Shown here: positions 1-8,686 of the stretch, in pieces
Layout: each line of letters begins with the position of its first letter
Position numbering within the stretch: the stretch's first letter is position 1
Origin: Robertkochia flava
Lineage (GTDB): Bacteria > Bacteroidota > Bacteroidia > Flavobacteriales > Flavobacteriaceae
NCBI RefSeq assembly: GCF_020166515.1
Contig: NZ_JAINZT010000006.1
Span: 405,643-469,642 of the forward strand
Reading direction: 5' to 3'
DNA: 64,000 nucleotides
Notes under the pieces: generated by a model
The model's input: the letters and a program-made list of their open reading frames with translations, nothing else
Told to the model about the DNA's origin: nothing
The model's database searches: none
Program-made: the position numbers and the translations under genes

Positions 1-42
1 TATAACAATCAACTTTATTAAATAGCACCACATGTAAAAATT

Positions 43-74
43 CATCCATCAATCATCAATCATCAATCAATCAA
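43..74. repeat. Short ATCA/ATCAATC tandem repeat upstream of the padR gene
   Basis: The leader of the first operon is built of overlapping CATCAATCAT units. A similar ATCAATCATCAATCAA stretch recurs at about 2130-2147, just before the third gene of the same operon. It is A/T-rich, and I see no clear promoter box inside it. It may be a simple-sequence expansion in an unstructured leader. No function can be assigned. Confidence 0.6.
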
Positions 75-109
75 AAAACGAACAGTTTAATTTAAAGCAT
101 TATGTAACC

Positions 110-454
110 ATGAATATAGAGAACACAAAGGCGCAAATGAGGAAAGGGGTTTTAGAGTACTGTATTCTTTCCATTCTGGAGAGTGAAGACCAGTACGCTT
201 CCGAGATCCTTGACACCTTAAAAGACGCCAAGATGCTTGTAGTGGAGGGAACGATCTACCCGCTGCTCACCAGGCTGAAAAATGCCGGTCTTCTCACCTA
301 TCGTTGGGAAGAATCGACTTCCGGACCACCGAGAAAATACTATGCACTCACCGAGGATGGCACCAACTTCCTGAAAGAACTGGACACCACCTGGGACGAA
401 TTGAGAAAAGCAGTTAACCTAGTAACCCGATCAAAAAGCACTAACAATGAATAA
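110..454 (+). CDS. PadR family transcriptional regulator
   Basis: A 114-residue PadR-type winged-helix repressor. Visible features are the MRKGVLEYCIL start of helix 1, the GTIYPLLTRL recognition helix (about residues 47-56), and the GPPRKYYALTEDG wing (about 73-85). PadR proteins of this size act as dimers that usually repress neighbouring membrane-stress or efflux genes. The stop codon overlaps the next gene (PspC protein) by 8 bp, so the two are translationally coupled and it probably controls its own operon. The ligand is unknown. The family assignment is firm and the target is inferred. Confidence 0.93.
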   Translation: MNIENTKAQMRKGVLEYCILSILESEDQYASEILDTLKDAKMLVVEGTIYPLLTRLKNAGLLTYRWEESTSGPPRKYYALTEDGTNFLKELDTTWDELRKAVNLVTRSKSTNNE

Positions 455-2123
455 GACAATCAACATAAATCTCGCAAATATCTTCTTCCATATCGATGAA
501 GATGCATACAGAAAGCTTCAGGGCTATCTTGACGCGATAAAAAGGTCATTCTCCGGCCCCCCCGGAGGCGACGAGATCATGGCCGATATTGAGGCCCGTA
601 TTGCTGAACTCTTTGCCGAACGTCAGCAATCTGACCGTCAGGTAATCACCACCAAGGAGGTAGACGAAGTGATCTCCATCATGGGGCAGCCTGAGGATTA
701 TATGGTAGACGAAGAGCTCTTTGAAGACCAGGAGCCTGCAGGGAAATCTTCCTACACCTACAAAGAACCTAAAAAACTCTACCGGGACACCGAGAACCAG
801 TACGTAGCCGGGGTATCTGCAGGGCTTAGTCATTACCTTGGGATCGATGTGATCTGGATACGTTTACTCTTTATTTTTACTACGGTATTCTCCGGATTCG
901 GACTGGTGGCATACATCCTGTTCTGGATCCTGGTACCGGAAGCTAAAACCACGGCAGAAAAAATTGCCATGACCGGAGAGCCTGTGAACATTTCCAATAT
1001 TGAGAAAAAGATAAAGGAAGGTATCGATACAGTTACTGAAAAGGTGAAGAATGTAGACTATGAGAAAATGGGAAAGTCGGTAAAGGATGGTTCCAGGGGA
1101 TTTTTCGACACCCTTGGAAACGTGATCACGGTACTGTTTAGAATCGTGGGTAAATTTCTGGGGATCATCCTTATCATTGTAGCTGCCGCCACCCTGATCG
1201 CCTTGCTGGTAGGACTTTTCACTGCCGGTAGTGTGAATCTATTTGGCGAACAACACTGGACCGATCTGGTTTATATGAATGTAGATGCACCGCTATGGCT
1301 CATCAGCCTTATGGTTTTCTTTGCTGTGGGTATCCCGTTCTTTATCCTCTTTTACCTGGGGCTGAGAATTCTTATCAATAACCTGAATTCTTTGGGTAAG
1401 GTCGCTCATTTTTCCCTTTTGGCCATCTGGATCCTGTCTATTGCAGGGCTCATTTCTCTTGGAATTCAGCAAACCACCCAAAGGGCGATTTCGGGTAAAT
1501 CCTCGGAAACCAGGAATTTGAGCATAACCCCTGCAGATACCCTGACCATTAGGGTGAATGCCAATCCTAAATTCACCGGAAGGTTCTTTGACGATAACGA
1601 CTTTGATATCGTTTCTGTAGAGGGTAGTAAACACATTTATTCTGACGATGTGGAATTCTGGATCCGGAAATCGGATGAGGGCAGTGCTTATGTGGAAATA
1701 CAGCGGCGGGCTACCGGGGCTTCGTATGACGACGCCTTCGAACGGGCAGAGCAGATCCGGTATAACCTGGATACTGAAGACCGTACCGTAAAGGTCGACA
1801 ACTTCTGGACCACCGAATTCAGCAATAAATACAGAGACCAGGAGGTTGTGGTAACCTTTTACCTGATCCCGGGAACACGCCTGCAGTTCAACTCCCCTTC
1901 TCATTTATACTTCCGCACCCTTGGAGCTAACGGGTATACCGATTACCTGCAGGGACGCACCCAGCATACCTATGAGATCACCCGGGAGAATACCGTGGAA
2001 TGTCTCGATTGTGAAGAAACCATTTCTTCCGAAAAAAATAGAACCAATACTCCTGATCCCGTGAACAAGACACAGGACCAGGATTCGGTTTCCCCGGCAA
2101 CCCCGGATTTGGAAACCCTGTAA
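447..2123 (+). CDS. PspC domain-containing membrane protein
   Basis: A 558-residue inner-membrane protein. Residues 1-100 are a soluble, helical region with an ARIAELF-like segment. A PspC domain follows at about 108-168 (LYRDTENQYVAGV, GLSHYLGIDV, then a long hydrophobic helix ending in FWILVPE). Further hydrophobic segments lie near 233-258, 283-308 and 322-342. The C-terminal ~200 residues are polar and probably extracytoplasmic. The PadR, PspC and GIN-lipoprotein order is a recurrent Bacteroidetes arrangement thought to respond to envelope stress. The start is fixed by the 8-bp overlap with padR. The PspC assignment is firm; the exact role is not known. Confidence 0.88.
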   Translation: MNKTININLANIFFHIDEDAYRKLQGYLDAIKRSFSGPPGGDEIMADIEARIAELFAERQQSDRQVITTKEVDEVISIMGQPEDYMVDEELFEDQEPAGKSSYTYKEPKKLYRDTENQYVAGVSAGLSHYLGIDVIWIRLLFIFTTVFSGFGLVAYILFWILVPEAKTTAEKIAMTGEPVNISNIEKKIKEGIDTVTEKVKNVDYEKMGKSVKDGSRGFFDTLGNVITVLFRIVGKFLGIILIIVAAATLIALLVGLFTAGSVNLFGEQHWTDLVYMNVDAPLWLISLMVFFAVGIPFFILFYLGLRILINNLNSLGKVAHFSLLAIWILSIAGLISLGIQQTTQRAISGKSSETRNLSITPADTLTIRVNANPKFTGRFFDDNDFDIVSVEGSKHIYSDDVEFWIRKSDEGSAYVEIQRRATGASYDDAFERAEQIRYNLDTEDRTVKVDNFWTTEFSNKYRDQEVVVTFYLIPGTRLQFNSPSHLYFRTLGANGYTDYLQGRTQHTYEITRENTVECLDCEETISSEKNRTNTPDPVNKTQDQDSVSPATPDLETL

Positions 2124-2179
2124 ACCAATAAAAATCAATCATCAATCAACCGGGAGACCGGTAATCAAAATCAATAGTT

Positions 2180-2788
2180 ATGAGCACCTTAGTCAAAATC
2201 ATCGCCAGTTTAATCCTTTCCATGACCCTGTTTTCCTGTCAGTTCGATTTTATAGGACCCGGAGAAAAGGGTAACGGAAACGTAGTCAGTACCAACAGAA
2301 GTGTAGCTAGCGACTTCAATGCCGTGGAAGCCTCCGAGGGCCTCGATGTAATTATCAACCAGGACAACACCCATAGTGTTAGCGTGGAGGCCGATGAAAA
2401 TCTCCAGGACCTGATCCTGACCGAAGTAAAAGGCAACACCCTGAAAGTACATTGCAGGAGCGCAATTGGAAGGGCAACCTCAAAAAAGGTCTTCGTGAGC
2501 ATGCCTGAGATCAAAAAACTGGAAGGAAACAGCGGGGCTGACCTGTGGAGCATGGGCGTTTTAAAAAGTGATGCCATTCACCTGAAAACTTCCAGCGGAG
2601 CCGATATCCAGGTCGAAGTCGAAGCCCAGGATGTATTTCTTGAATCTTCCAGCGGATCAGACCTCGAAGTACGGGGAAAAGCAACCAATGTAAGCGCCCA
2701 TGCCAGCAGCGGAAGTGATATCAATGCGGGAGGCCTTGATACACCAATGCTGTTGCCGAAGCGACAAGCGGGGCCGACATTACGGTAA
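2180..2788 (+). CDS. GIN-domain (DUF2807) lipoprotein, reading frame broken near the 3' end
   Basis: Residues 1-20 are a lipoprotein signal peptide with a lipobox ending at Cys20 (LFSCQ). The rest is a right-handed beta-helix of the head-GIN (DUF2807) type, with repeated SSGAD/SSGSD turns at about 132-175. Such proteins sit on the periplasmic side, and many are paired with PspC membrane proteins as here. The last ~16 residues in this frame (from about codon 187) do not look like a GIN domain. The expected SGADI repeats continue one frame over to a stop at 2902-2904. One missing base near 2741-2746 explains this (mutation or sequencing error). The intact product would be about 241 residues. 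Confidence 0.85.
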   Translation: MSTLVKIIASLILSMTLFSCQFDFIGPGEKGNGNVVSTNRSVASDFNAVEASEGLDVIINQDNTHSVSVEADENLQDLILTEVKGNTLKVHCRSAIGRATSKKVFVSMPEIKKLEGNSGADLWSMGVLKSDAIHLKTSSGADIQVEVEAQDVFLESSSGSDLEVRGKATNVSAHASSGSDINAGGLDTPMLLPKRQAGPTLR

Positions 2789-2904
2789 ACTCTTCCGACA
2801 AGATCGAGATCAAAACCAATTCGGGAGGCGATGTTAGCTATAGAGGTAACCCGGCTATTGTTCAAAAGAATGGCAGCATGCCCGAAAAATTATTTAAAGA
2901 CTGA
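2743..2904 (+). pseudogene. Out-of-frame 3' end of the GIN-domain gene
   Basis: In the frame beginning ACC AAT GCT at 2743 the translation reads TNAVAEATSGADITVNSS and continues to a lysine-rich end, LFKD, before TGA at 2902. This carries the same SGAD turn seen three times upstream, so it is the natural C-terminus of the preceding GIN gene, detached by a one-base frameshift. Adding a single base in the ACACC run at 2741-2745 restores one continuous frame of about 725 bp. Confidence 0.8.
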
Positions 2905-2944
2905 AAATCCCTGTACTTAACCGCATTAAACAACCAACCAAAAG

Positions 2945-2976
2945 AAAGCTGTCCGATTACGGGCAGCTTTCTTTTT
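2945..2976 (+). terminator. Rho-independent terminator of the padR-PspC-GIN operon
   Basis: AAAGCTG-CC and GG-CAGCTTT arms around a short loop, followed by CTTTTT. It lies about 40 bp after the restored GIN stop codon, which also supports 2904 as the true end of that gene. Confidence 0.85.
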
Positions 2977-3033
2977 AGCTGCAAACGTAAGCAACTTTCT
3001 GCAACACCATTCATCATAGAGCAAATAACAAAA

Positions 3034-3064
3034 AAATCCCCCTCTGGATCCAGAGGGGGATTTT
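3034..3064 (-). terminator. Terminator of the SusC/SusD operon
   Basis: A perfect inverted repeat, AATCCCCCTCTGG / CCAGAGGGGGATT. On the minus strand it is followed by a run of T. It lies about 30 bp beyond the SusD-like stop codon and ends that transcript. Confidence 0.88.
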
Positions 3065-3096
3065 CAATTTATTACAATCCTAAATCGGAGGTACCT

Positions 3097-4512
3097 TTAA
3101 TTGACATCCCAAAAGATCGGGGTGGTCAGATCAACGGTAGGCACGTTATCAGGATTTCTAAGGTATTCAGTATCCGGGTAGTCATATCTCAGAATAAATT
3201 CTGAACCCAATGCATTATTGGTAGGCACTGTAAAGTCGGTATACTGGTAATTGAATCTTCTGGCATCCACCCAGGATTCCGGGTGCAGGAACATGGCCAC
3301 ATACTTCTCCTTAAAGATCAGGTCAAGGGTCAGGTTGGTTGCACCAACTCCAACAGCCGGATCGGCCAGGTATGCATCGCGGTCTGCTACAGCTACCCCC
3401 ATTTTATCCATATTGGCTCCAATTCCTGCCAGATAGGCTTCATAAGCCGCGTTGGGATCTCCTGCCCGCAGCGCTGCCTCTGCCTCAATAAACTTAGTTT
3501 CAGCATAGGTGATTACCAACAATGGGGAATCTGCAGATGAATAATACCCGGAAGTGGTCAGGTAACATTCCTGCTGCACGGTACCATCGCCAATTCTCCC
3601 CTCTCCATTCACGGTACCTCTGTAGGTTACCCCGTCAGGAAGCGGATCTGTAATGAGCGGTAAGCGCGGATCGAACACCCCAAAGGTAGTACCATTCATG
3701 GCATCGATCACCTGCTCAGACAACCACCCTCCAAGAATAAGTCCGGCGTTATTCACCGCGATCTGACCCCAGGGGTTCCTGTTCTGGAAACTCTCTACCT
3801 GGGCATCGTCATCATTACTGGTGTAGGCCGAATTCAAGGCGTTTAATACTGCATTTGCATCATAACTCCCCATTCCTGTCAAGTGGTTCAGGTAACGGGC
3901 TTTTAAGGCATAGGCCGTTTTTTTCCAGGCCTCAATATCGCCCCCATGCAGAAAGTCGTTGGATCCCGGAACAACTTCTCCCAGGTTTTCGGTATTGAAA
4001 TTTGCAATGGCTTCATCCAGTAAATTGATCATTTGCTGGTAAAGCACCTCCTGATTGTCATAGGTTGGAAACAGGGTCTGAAAATTGAGTGCTTCAGAAA
4101 ATGGCACATCGCCGTATACATCCACGGCCATCCCCAGATTTAAAACAGTCAGGGTTTTGGCAATTCCCGCATAATGTACCGACTCGCTTTCTTCTGCGAT
4201 GGTTCGCATATCATAAAGATCCGAGAGGATATCGTAGATACCTCCCCAGGTACCGTCGGTATTTACACGCTCATAAATATCGGTGGCACTGGCCTCATTA
4301 GGTGAAGCCAGGTATTGCACGTAATAAGAAGTAGTACCTCCAACGCGATACACATTGATACCGGAGTTATAGGTCGTATTGGCCAGCAATCCTTTTAAAG
4401 GAGGCTGTGTTGCAGCATTTGGATTTTCATTGATATCCAAATAATCGTCACAACCCGTCAAAGCGATCGCTGCAATAAATAGATATAATACTTTTTTAAT
4501 CATAGTTCGCAT
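3097..4512 (-). CDS. SusD/RagB-like nutrient-binding outer-membrane lipoprotein
   Basis: 471 residues. A lipoprotein signal peptide with lipobox ALTGC (Cys at about residue 21) is followed by the typical DDYLDINENPN start of the SusD-like family (SusD_2 type). Later segments are helical TPR-like, for example the AEAALRAGD region near the C-terminal third. SusD proteins are surface lids that bind glycan or peptide ligands over their SusC channel. The gene starts 2 bp after the SusC stop, so the two are cotranscribed, with SusC first. ATG at 4503 is an equally good start, giving the usual MIKK signal sequence. The ligand is unknown; no glycosidase, sulfatase or regulator is adjacent. Confidence 0.93.
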   Translation of the reverse strand: MRTMIKKVLYLFIAAIALTGCDDYLDINENPNAATQPPLKGLLANTTYNSGINVYRVGGTTSYYVQYLASPNEASATDIYERVNTDGTWGGIYDILSDLYDMRTIAEESESVHYAGIAKTLTVLNLGMAVDVYGDVPFSEALNFQTLFPTYDNQEVLYQQMINLLDEAIANFNTENLGEVVPGSNDFLHGGDIEAWKKTAYALKARYLNHLTGMGSYDANAVLNALNSAYTSNDDDAQVESFQNRNPWGQIAVNNAGLILGGWLSEQVIDAMNGTTFGVFDPRLPLITDPLPDGVTYRGTVNGEGRIGDGTVQQECYLTTSGYYSSADSPLLVITYAETKFIEAEAALRAGDPNAAYEAYLAGIGANMDKMGVAVADRDAYLADPAVGVGATNLTLDLIFKEKYVAMFLHPESWVDARRFNYQYTDFTVPTNNALGSEFILRYDYPDTEYLRNPDNVPTVDLTTPIFWDVN

Positions 4513-4514
4513 GT

Positions 4515-7500
4515 TTAGAAAGAAAGTTTAAGGGTTGCTGCATAGGTCTTCAGACCGGGGTGAGCGGCCAAACCATTAAATCCATCGGCATTTCCGGGAT
4601 TGATCGAACTTTCAGGATCCCAGCCGTTATAGTCGGTCCATAGGAACAGGTTCGTTCCGGAAAGGGAAAAGCTCGCTCCGGTAAGTCCCATATTGTCTAC
4701 GAACGTACCTGGTAAACGGTAGGTCAGGCTCAGGTTCTGCAGTCGTACCCACGAAGCATCCTGAACAAAGTTCTCGGTAACTCCCCTGTAAATGGCACGG
4801 TAGTAACCCCCACTCAACGCTGTTAATCCGTCCGGAGCGTCTGCCTGTCCAAGGAAGGCCTCCTGGGTATTGGGCTGTCCGTCTGCAGTAACCCCGTCAA
4901 ATACCACCACATCGTTTCTGTTGGTGGTGTAATCGGAGGTACCAAAGGCTGCCATAAAGTTATCCAGGTTGTTGAACTTCTCAAAGCCCTGACGGAAGTC
5001 AAAAGCGAACCCGAGGCTCAGGTTTTTATAGGTAATGGTATTGGAGATGTTCATCAGCCAGTCAGGCGTACTGTTTCCAATGATCTTCTGGTCACGGTTA
5101 ATCACCGGGTATCCATCGTCTCCGATCAGGATCGGACGGTCGGCATCCAGTACCAACGGATCTTCATCCGCAGGGTTTTCGTAATAACGGGCATAGGAGG
5201 TACCAAGAATGGCTCCGTATGACTGTCCCAGATAAATTCCCTGAGAGGCCGAACTTCCGGCATAACCGAAGTCACTTCCAAGGAAAATCCCGTCGATATC
5301 ATTAAAGATCTCGATCACCTCGTTGTTATTATTCGAGAAGTTCAGAAGAAAATCCCATCTGAAATCTTCACTTTGCACCGGGGTGGCGTTCAGAATAAGT
5401 TCAAGACCCTGGTTACGCAGTGTTCCCACGTTGGTGGTATAGGTGCTGTACCCCGTAGACAAGGCTACCGGTAAGCTCAGCAATGATGATTCTGCATCGG
5501 TGGTATACCACGCAATATCCACGCCCAGTCTGTTATTAAAGAATTTAAACTCTGCCCGTACTTCAAAATCCTTGGAGATCTCTGCCACCAGGTTAGGGTC
5601 GGCTTTGTTGCTTCCTCTTGTCCAACCGGTCACATCCCCGATCGGGAAACCGGATGCTCCGGGAACATATACATCAGAAGTACGGTAAGGACTCGGATCG
5701 GAACCACGCTGTGCGTATGAGGTTCTGAATTTTCCGAAATCAAACCAATCCGGCATATCGAATAATTCAGAGAACACAAAAGATCCACTCACAGAATAAT
5801 AGTTGAATGACCTGTTATCCGCTGATAAGGTCGAAGTCCAGTCATTTCTGTCGGTTACGGTCAGGTAAAGAAAATCGTCATACCCTAAACTCGCTTCCCC
5901 ATAAAGTCCCACGATTCTTCTGCGCTCCTTGTACTGACTGGCGGTGATAATAGAAGCATTCTGTAAACTAAAGAAGTTGTATACATCCAGTTCAGATCCA
6001 TTCGTAGTTACCCGGTCATAATCGCGCTGGAATACGTCCAGACCTCCACGAAGCGTCAGGTCGAACTTATCAGAAAGTTCATGCTGATAAGACATGATCA
6101 GGTTCGAGTTCAAGTCCATACTATTGATACGGGTTTCGTTTACATACCCTAAGCCATTATTTTCAAAAATGGCCTCATTTTCGATACCTGTTGGCCCGGG
6201 GGCGAAAGCGGTTCGCTGGTCGCTGTAGTAATCGATACCAAAGCGATACTGAACATCCATCCCGTCAAAAGGTTGCCAGTTAAAGCCCATATTACCGATC
6301 ATGCGGTTTACGTCATCCACAAGGCGGTTGGTTTTTGCACCATAGATCGGGTTATTTCCGACTGCGCCGTCAAAACGGTATCCTTTCATGGTTCCGGCCA
6401 GTGGACCTTCGGTAAACTGATAATCGGTAACGTCCTTGGCCGGGGCCCAGTAGATCAAACGCGTATTAAAAAGATCCACATCCACACGGTTACCTCCCGA
6501 ATTGATATAATTCGCTGAGGCGTTCACGCTGAAATTATCAGTAACCTGAACCTTTCCGTTGACCTTTGCTGAGATACGTCCGAAATCAGCGAAAGGTAAC
6601 ACCCCCTGCTGATAGAAATGTCCTAAGGAAGTGTAGAAATAAGCTTTCTCATTCCCGCCAGAGGCATCAAAGTGCAGATTGGTGTTATACCCGGTCTCAT
6701 AGGCATTCTTGAAGTTGTTGAAGATTTCCTCCGGATGCTCCGGATCGATGGCTCTGGCCTCTTCCACAGTAGGTCCCCATGTTGGCCAGAAGCTGTTGGT
6801 GTCATAACTACCGGCAAACCCCTGGGTGTACTCATGCTGGGTTTTAGGGTACTTGTTCACATAATCGATCCCGCTGGTGGCAGAGACATTAAACTGGGTT
6901 CTTCCGGTTTTCCCTGATCTGGTGGTAATAATGATGGCTCCATTTTTTGCCCGTACTCCGTACAGAGCCGTAGCGGCACCACCTTTTAATACCGATATAC
7001 TTTCCACATCGTTCAGGTCAAGATCAGACGCCCGGTTAGACATCCCCCGAAATCCTCCCCCACCTACGGTAAAGGTATCATTGGAGATCTGCACCCCGTC
7101 AATAACGAACAGTGGCTGGTTGTCTGCATTGGGGTCAAGGGAGTTCACCCCACGAATCACGATCCTCGATCCTTGTCCGGGAGCTCCACCTCCACGGGTA
7201 ACCTGCGCACCGGCTACTTTACCCTGAAGGGCATTCACAACGTTGGTCTCCGGAACGTTGAGGATCTGTTCGGTGTCTAATTGCTGGGAGGCATATCCCA
7301 GTGCTTTTTTGTCACGTTGTATCCCCAGCGCCGTAACTACAACCTCATCAAGAGATTCGGCATCGGTTTGAAGGGTAACGTTTACGGTTGTTCTTCCTTC
7401 CACAGGAACTTCCTGTGTTTGCATTCCCACAAAGGAAAATACCAGCACATCGTCGGCAGAAGCCTGTATACGGTATTCCCCATCAAAATTTGATGAGGTA

Positions 7501-7640
7501 CCCTGGGAGGTACCTTTAATCATGACAGATACTCCCGCAAGTGGGATACCTTCCTGGTCGGTAACAGTTCCCGTAACGGACTGCGCAATACCAAAGGCAA
7601 AGCACCACAACGACAGCATCGTTAGAAACAGTTTTTTCAT
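4515..7640 (-). CDS. SusC/RagA family TonB-linked outer-membrane protein
   Basis: About 1041 residues. In order: signal peptide (MKKLFLTMLSLWCF, cleavage near GIAQS), a carboxypeptidase-regulatory-like beta-sandwich (about 20-95), a plug domain with the SusC signature (DVESISVLKGGAATALYG), and a 22-strand barrel ending in an aromatic residue (LKLSF). It imports a large ligand powered by TonB, together with the SusD-like lipoprotein encoded 2 bp downstream. The upstream in-frame start at 7661 is a TTG codon and would spoil the signal peptide, so ATG at 7640 is chosen. The substrate cannot be told from sequence, and no degradative enzymes accompany the pair. Confidence 0.94.
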   Translation of the reverse strand: MKKLFLTMLSLWCFAFGIAQSVTGTVTDQEGIPLAGVSVMIKGTSQGTSSNFDGEYRIQASADDVLVFSFVGMQTQEVPVEGRTTVNVTLQTDAESLDEVVVTALGIQRDKKALGYASQQLDTEQILNVPETNVVNALQGKVAGAQVTRGGGAPGQGSRIVIRGVNSLDPNADNQPLFVIDGVQISNDTFTVGGGGFRGMSNRASDLDLNDVESISVLKGGAATALYGVRAKNGAIIITTRSGKTGRTQFNVSATSGIDYVNKYPKTQHEYTQGFAGSYDTNSFWPTWGPTVEEARAIDPEHPEEIFNNFKNAYETGYNTNLHFDASGGNEKAYFYTSLGHFYQQGVLPFADFGRISAKVNGKVQVTDNFSVNASANYINSGGNRVDVDLFNTRLIYWAPAKDVTDYQFTEGPLAGTMKGYRFDGAVGNNPIYGAKTNRLVDDVNRMIGNMGFNWQPFDGMDVQYRFGIDYYSDQRTAFAPGPTGIENEAIFENNGLGYVNETRINSMDLNSNLIMSYQHELSDKFDLTLRGGLDVFQRDYDRVTTNGSELDVYNFFSLQNASIITASQYKERRRIVGLYGEASLGYDDFLYLTVTDRNDWTSTLSADNRSFNYYSVSGSFVFSELFDMPDWFDFGKFRTSYAQRGSDPSPYRTSDVYVPGASGFPIGDVTGWTRGSNKADPNLVAEISKDFEVRAEFKFFNNRLGVDIAWYTTDAESSLLSLPVALSTGYSTYTTNVGTLRNQGLELILNATPVQSEDFRWDFLLNFSNNNNEVIEIFNDIDGIFLGSDFGYAGSSASQGIYLGQSYGAILGTSYARYYENPADEDPLVLDADRPILIGDDGYPVINRDQKIIGNSTPDWLMNISNTITYKNLSLGFAFDFRQGFEKFNNLDNFMAAFGTSDYTTNRNDVVVFDGVTADGQPNTQEAFLGQADAPDGLTALSGGYYRAIYRGVTENFVQDASWVRLQNLSLTYRLPGTFVDNMGLTGASFSLSGTNLFLWTDYNGWDPESSINPGNADGFNGLAAHPGLKTYAATLKLSF

Positions 7641-7965
7641 ATAATTTGATTTAGTTTGCAAGAAAAATAATACTTATTTGTAAGAAAACAGCATTTTACT
7701 GCATAAAAGTTCTTAAAAAAACATGGACAACTGCGAAATAAGATGCTGTTTTGCAGTAAGTTGAAATGTGAAAAACTTCTGTATGAAGACGATTTATACT
7801 GGGAGAGCCCCATTTTTACTAATACCCGGGGAGCTACGCTTAAAAATATAGCAGTTTCAGGTATGATGAGCATTACAGCAAAAAACCGCATTTTGTTTTC
7901 ACAGAACTATGCCCATAAAAAAACCCTGGCTCAGGCCAGGGTTGGTATGCAGGATACAGGTATTG
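7641..7965. other. Intergenic region between the SusC gene and the response-regulator gene
   Basis: 325 bp without a convincing gene. The left half is the SusC leader and should hold its minus-strand promoter; I see AT-rich sequence but no perfect TAnnTTTG box. The right half holds the terminator of the two-component operon. Short open frames on both strands here have poor composition and no recognisable domain. Confidence 0.6.
7917..7943 (-). terminator. Terminator of the two-component system operon
   Basis: ACCCTGGC / GCCAGGGT arms around a 4-base loop, followed on the minus strand by seven T. It lies about 25 bp after the response-regulator stop codon. Confidence 0.88.
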
Positions 7966-8682
7966 TTAACGGTCGGCGTCTTCCTTTACCACAAGTCGGA
8001 AACCTTCCCCGTGTATATTAAGGATCTCAACGAGATCGTCTTTTTTAAGATATTTTCTGAGCTTGGCGATATAAACATCCATACTTCTGGAGGTAAAATA
8101 GTTATCGTCTCTCCAGATCTTGGTAAGCGCGAGCTCCCTGGGCATCAGATCATTTTCGTGTAAAGCCAGCAACCTCAGTAATTCATTTTCTTTAGGCGAC
8201 AATTTTATGGGCTCTTCCTCTTTATAGGTTAGGAAACGCAATTTAGAATTCAGGTGGAAATTCCCGATCTGGAATTCAAACTGTTTGCTGTCGGCCAGGG
8301 ATTCTGTCGATTTTCGCTGCAGGATGGCCTTGATCTTGAAAAGTAAAACTTCTGAATCGAAGGGCTTATTCAGGTAGTCATCTGCCCCTACCTTGTACCC
8401 TTTCAATACATCCTCTTTCATGGTCTTGGCTGTCAGGAAAATGATCGGGATGTTCTCATCCTTTTCCCTGATCTCCTTAGCCAGGGTAAATCCGTCTTTG
8501 TATGGCATCATCACATCGAGGATACACAGATCAAAATTTTCTTTGCGGAACTTCTCGAAACCTTCCATGCCGTTCTTGGCGAGGGTCACATCGAAATCGT
8601 TCATTCCCAGATAATCCTTGAGTACTACTCCGAAATTGGGGTCGTCTTCTACCAATAAGATCTTTTTATTTACTGTTTCCAT
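7966..8682 (-). CDS. OmpR/PhoB-type response regulator (RprY-like)
   Basis: 238 residues. The receiver domain (about 7-120) has acidic residues E12, D13 and D14, phospho-acceptor Asp56 (LCILDVMMP), Thr83 and Lys105 (LNKPF). The C-terminal winged helix (about 140-232) has the recognition-helix pattern SRSMDVYIAKLRKYL and the wing GEGFRLVV. It begins 4 bp after the sensor kinase gene, so the pair forms one operon. It is probably the flavobacterial counterpart of RprY from Bacteroides, a regulator linked to envelope or redox stress. The orthology is inferred; the family is certain. Confidence 0.95.
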   Translation of the reverse strand: METVNKKILLVEDDPNFGVVLKDYLGMNDFDVTLAKNGMEGFEKFRKENFDLCILDVMMPYKDGFTLAKEIREKDENIPIIFLTAKTMKEDVLKGYKVGADDYLNKPFDSEVLLFKIKAILQRKSTESLADSKQFEFQIGNFHLNSKLRFLTYKEEEPIKLSPKENELLRLLALHENDLMPRELALTKIWRDDNYFTSRSMDVYIAKLRKYLKKDDLVEILNIHGEGFRLVVKEDADR

Positions 8683-8686
8683 ATTT

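Noticed and set aside
1293..1904. Minus-strand open frame of 203 codons inside the PspC gene
   Set aside because: It is antisense to a gene with clear PspC features. High GC in third positions of the real gene produces the open frame.
7637..7891. Minus-strand open frame of 84 codons before the SusC gene
   Set aside because: Its composition is atypical (many Phe, Cys, Ser) and it overlaps the SusC leader. No family resemblance; best explained as chance in AT-rich DNA.
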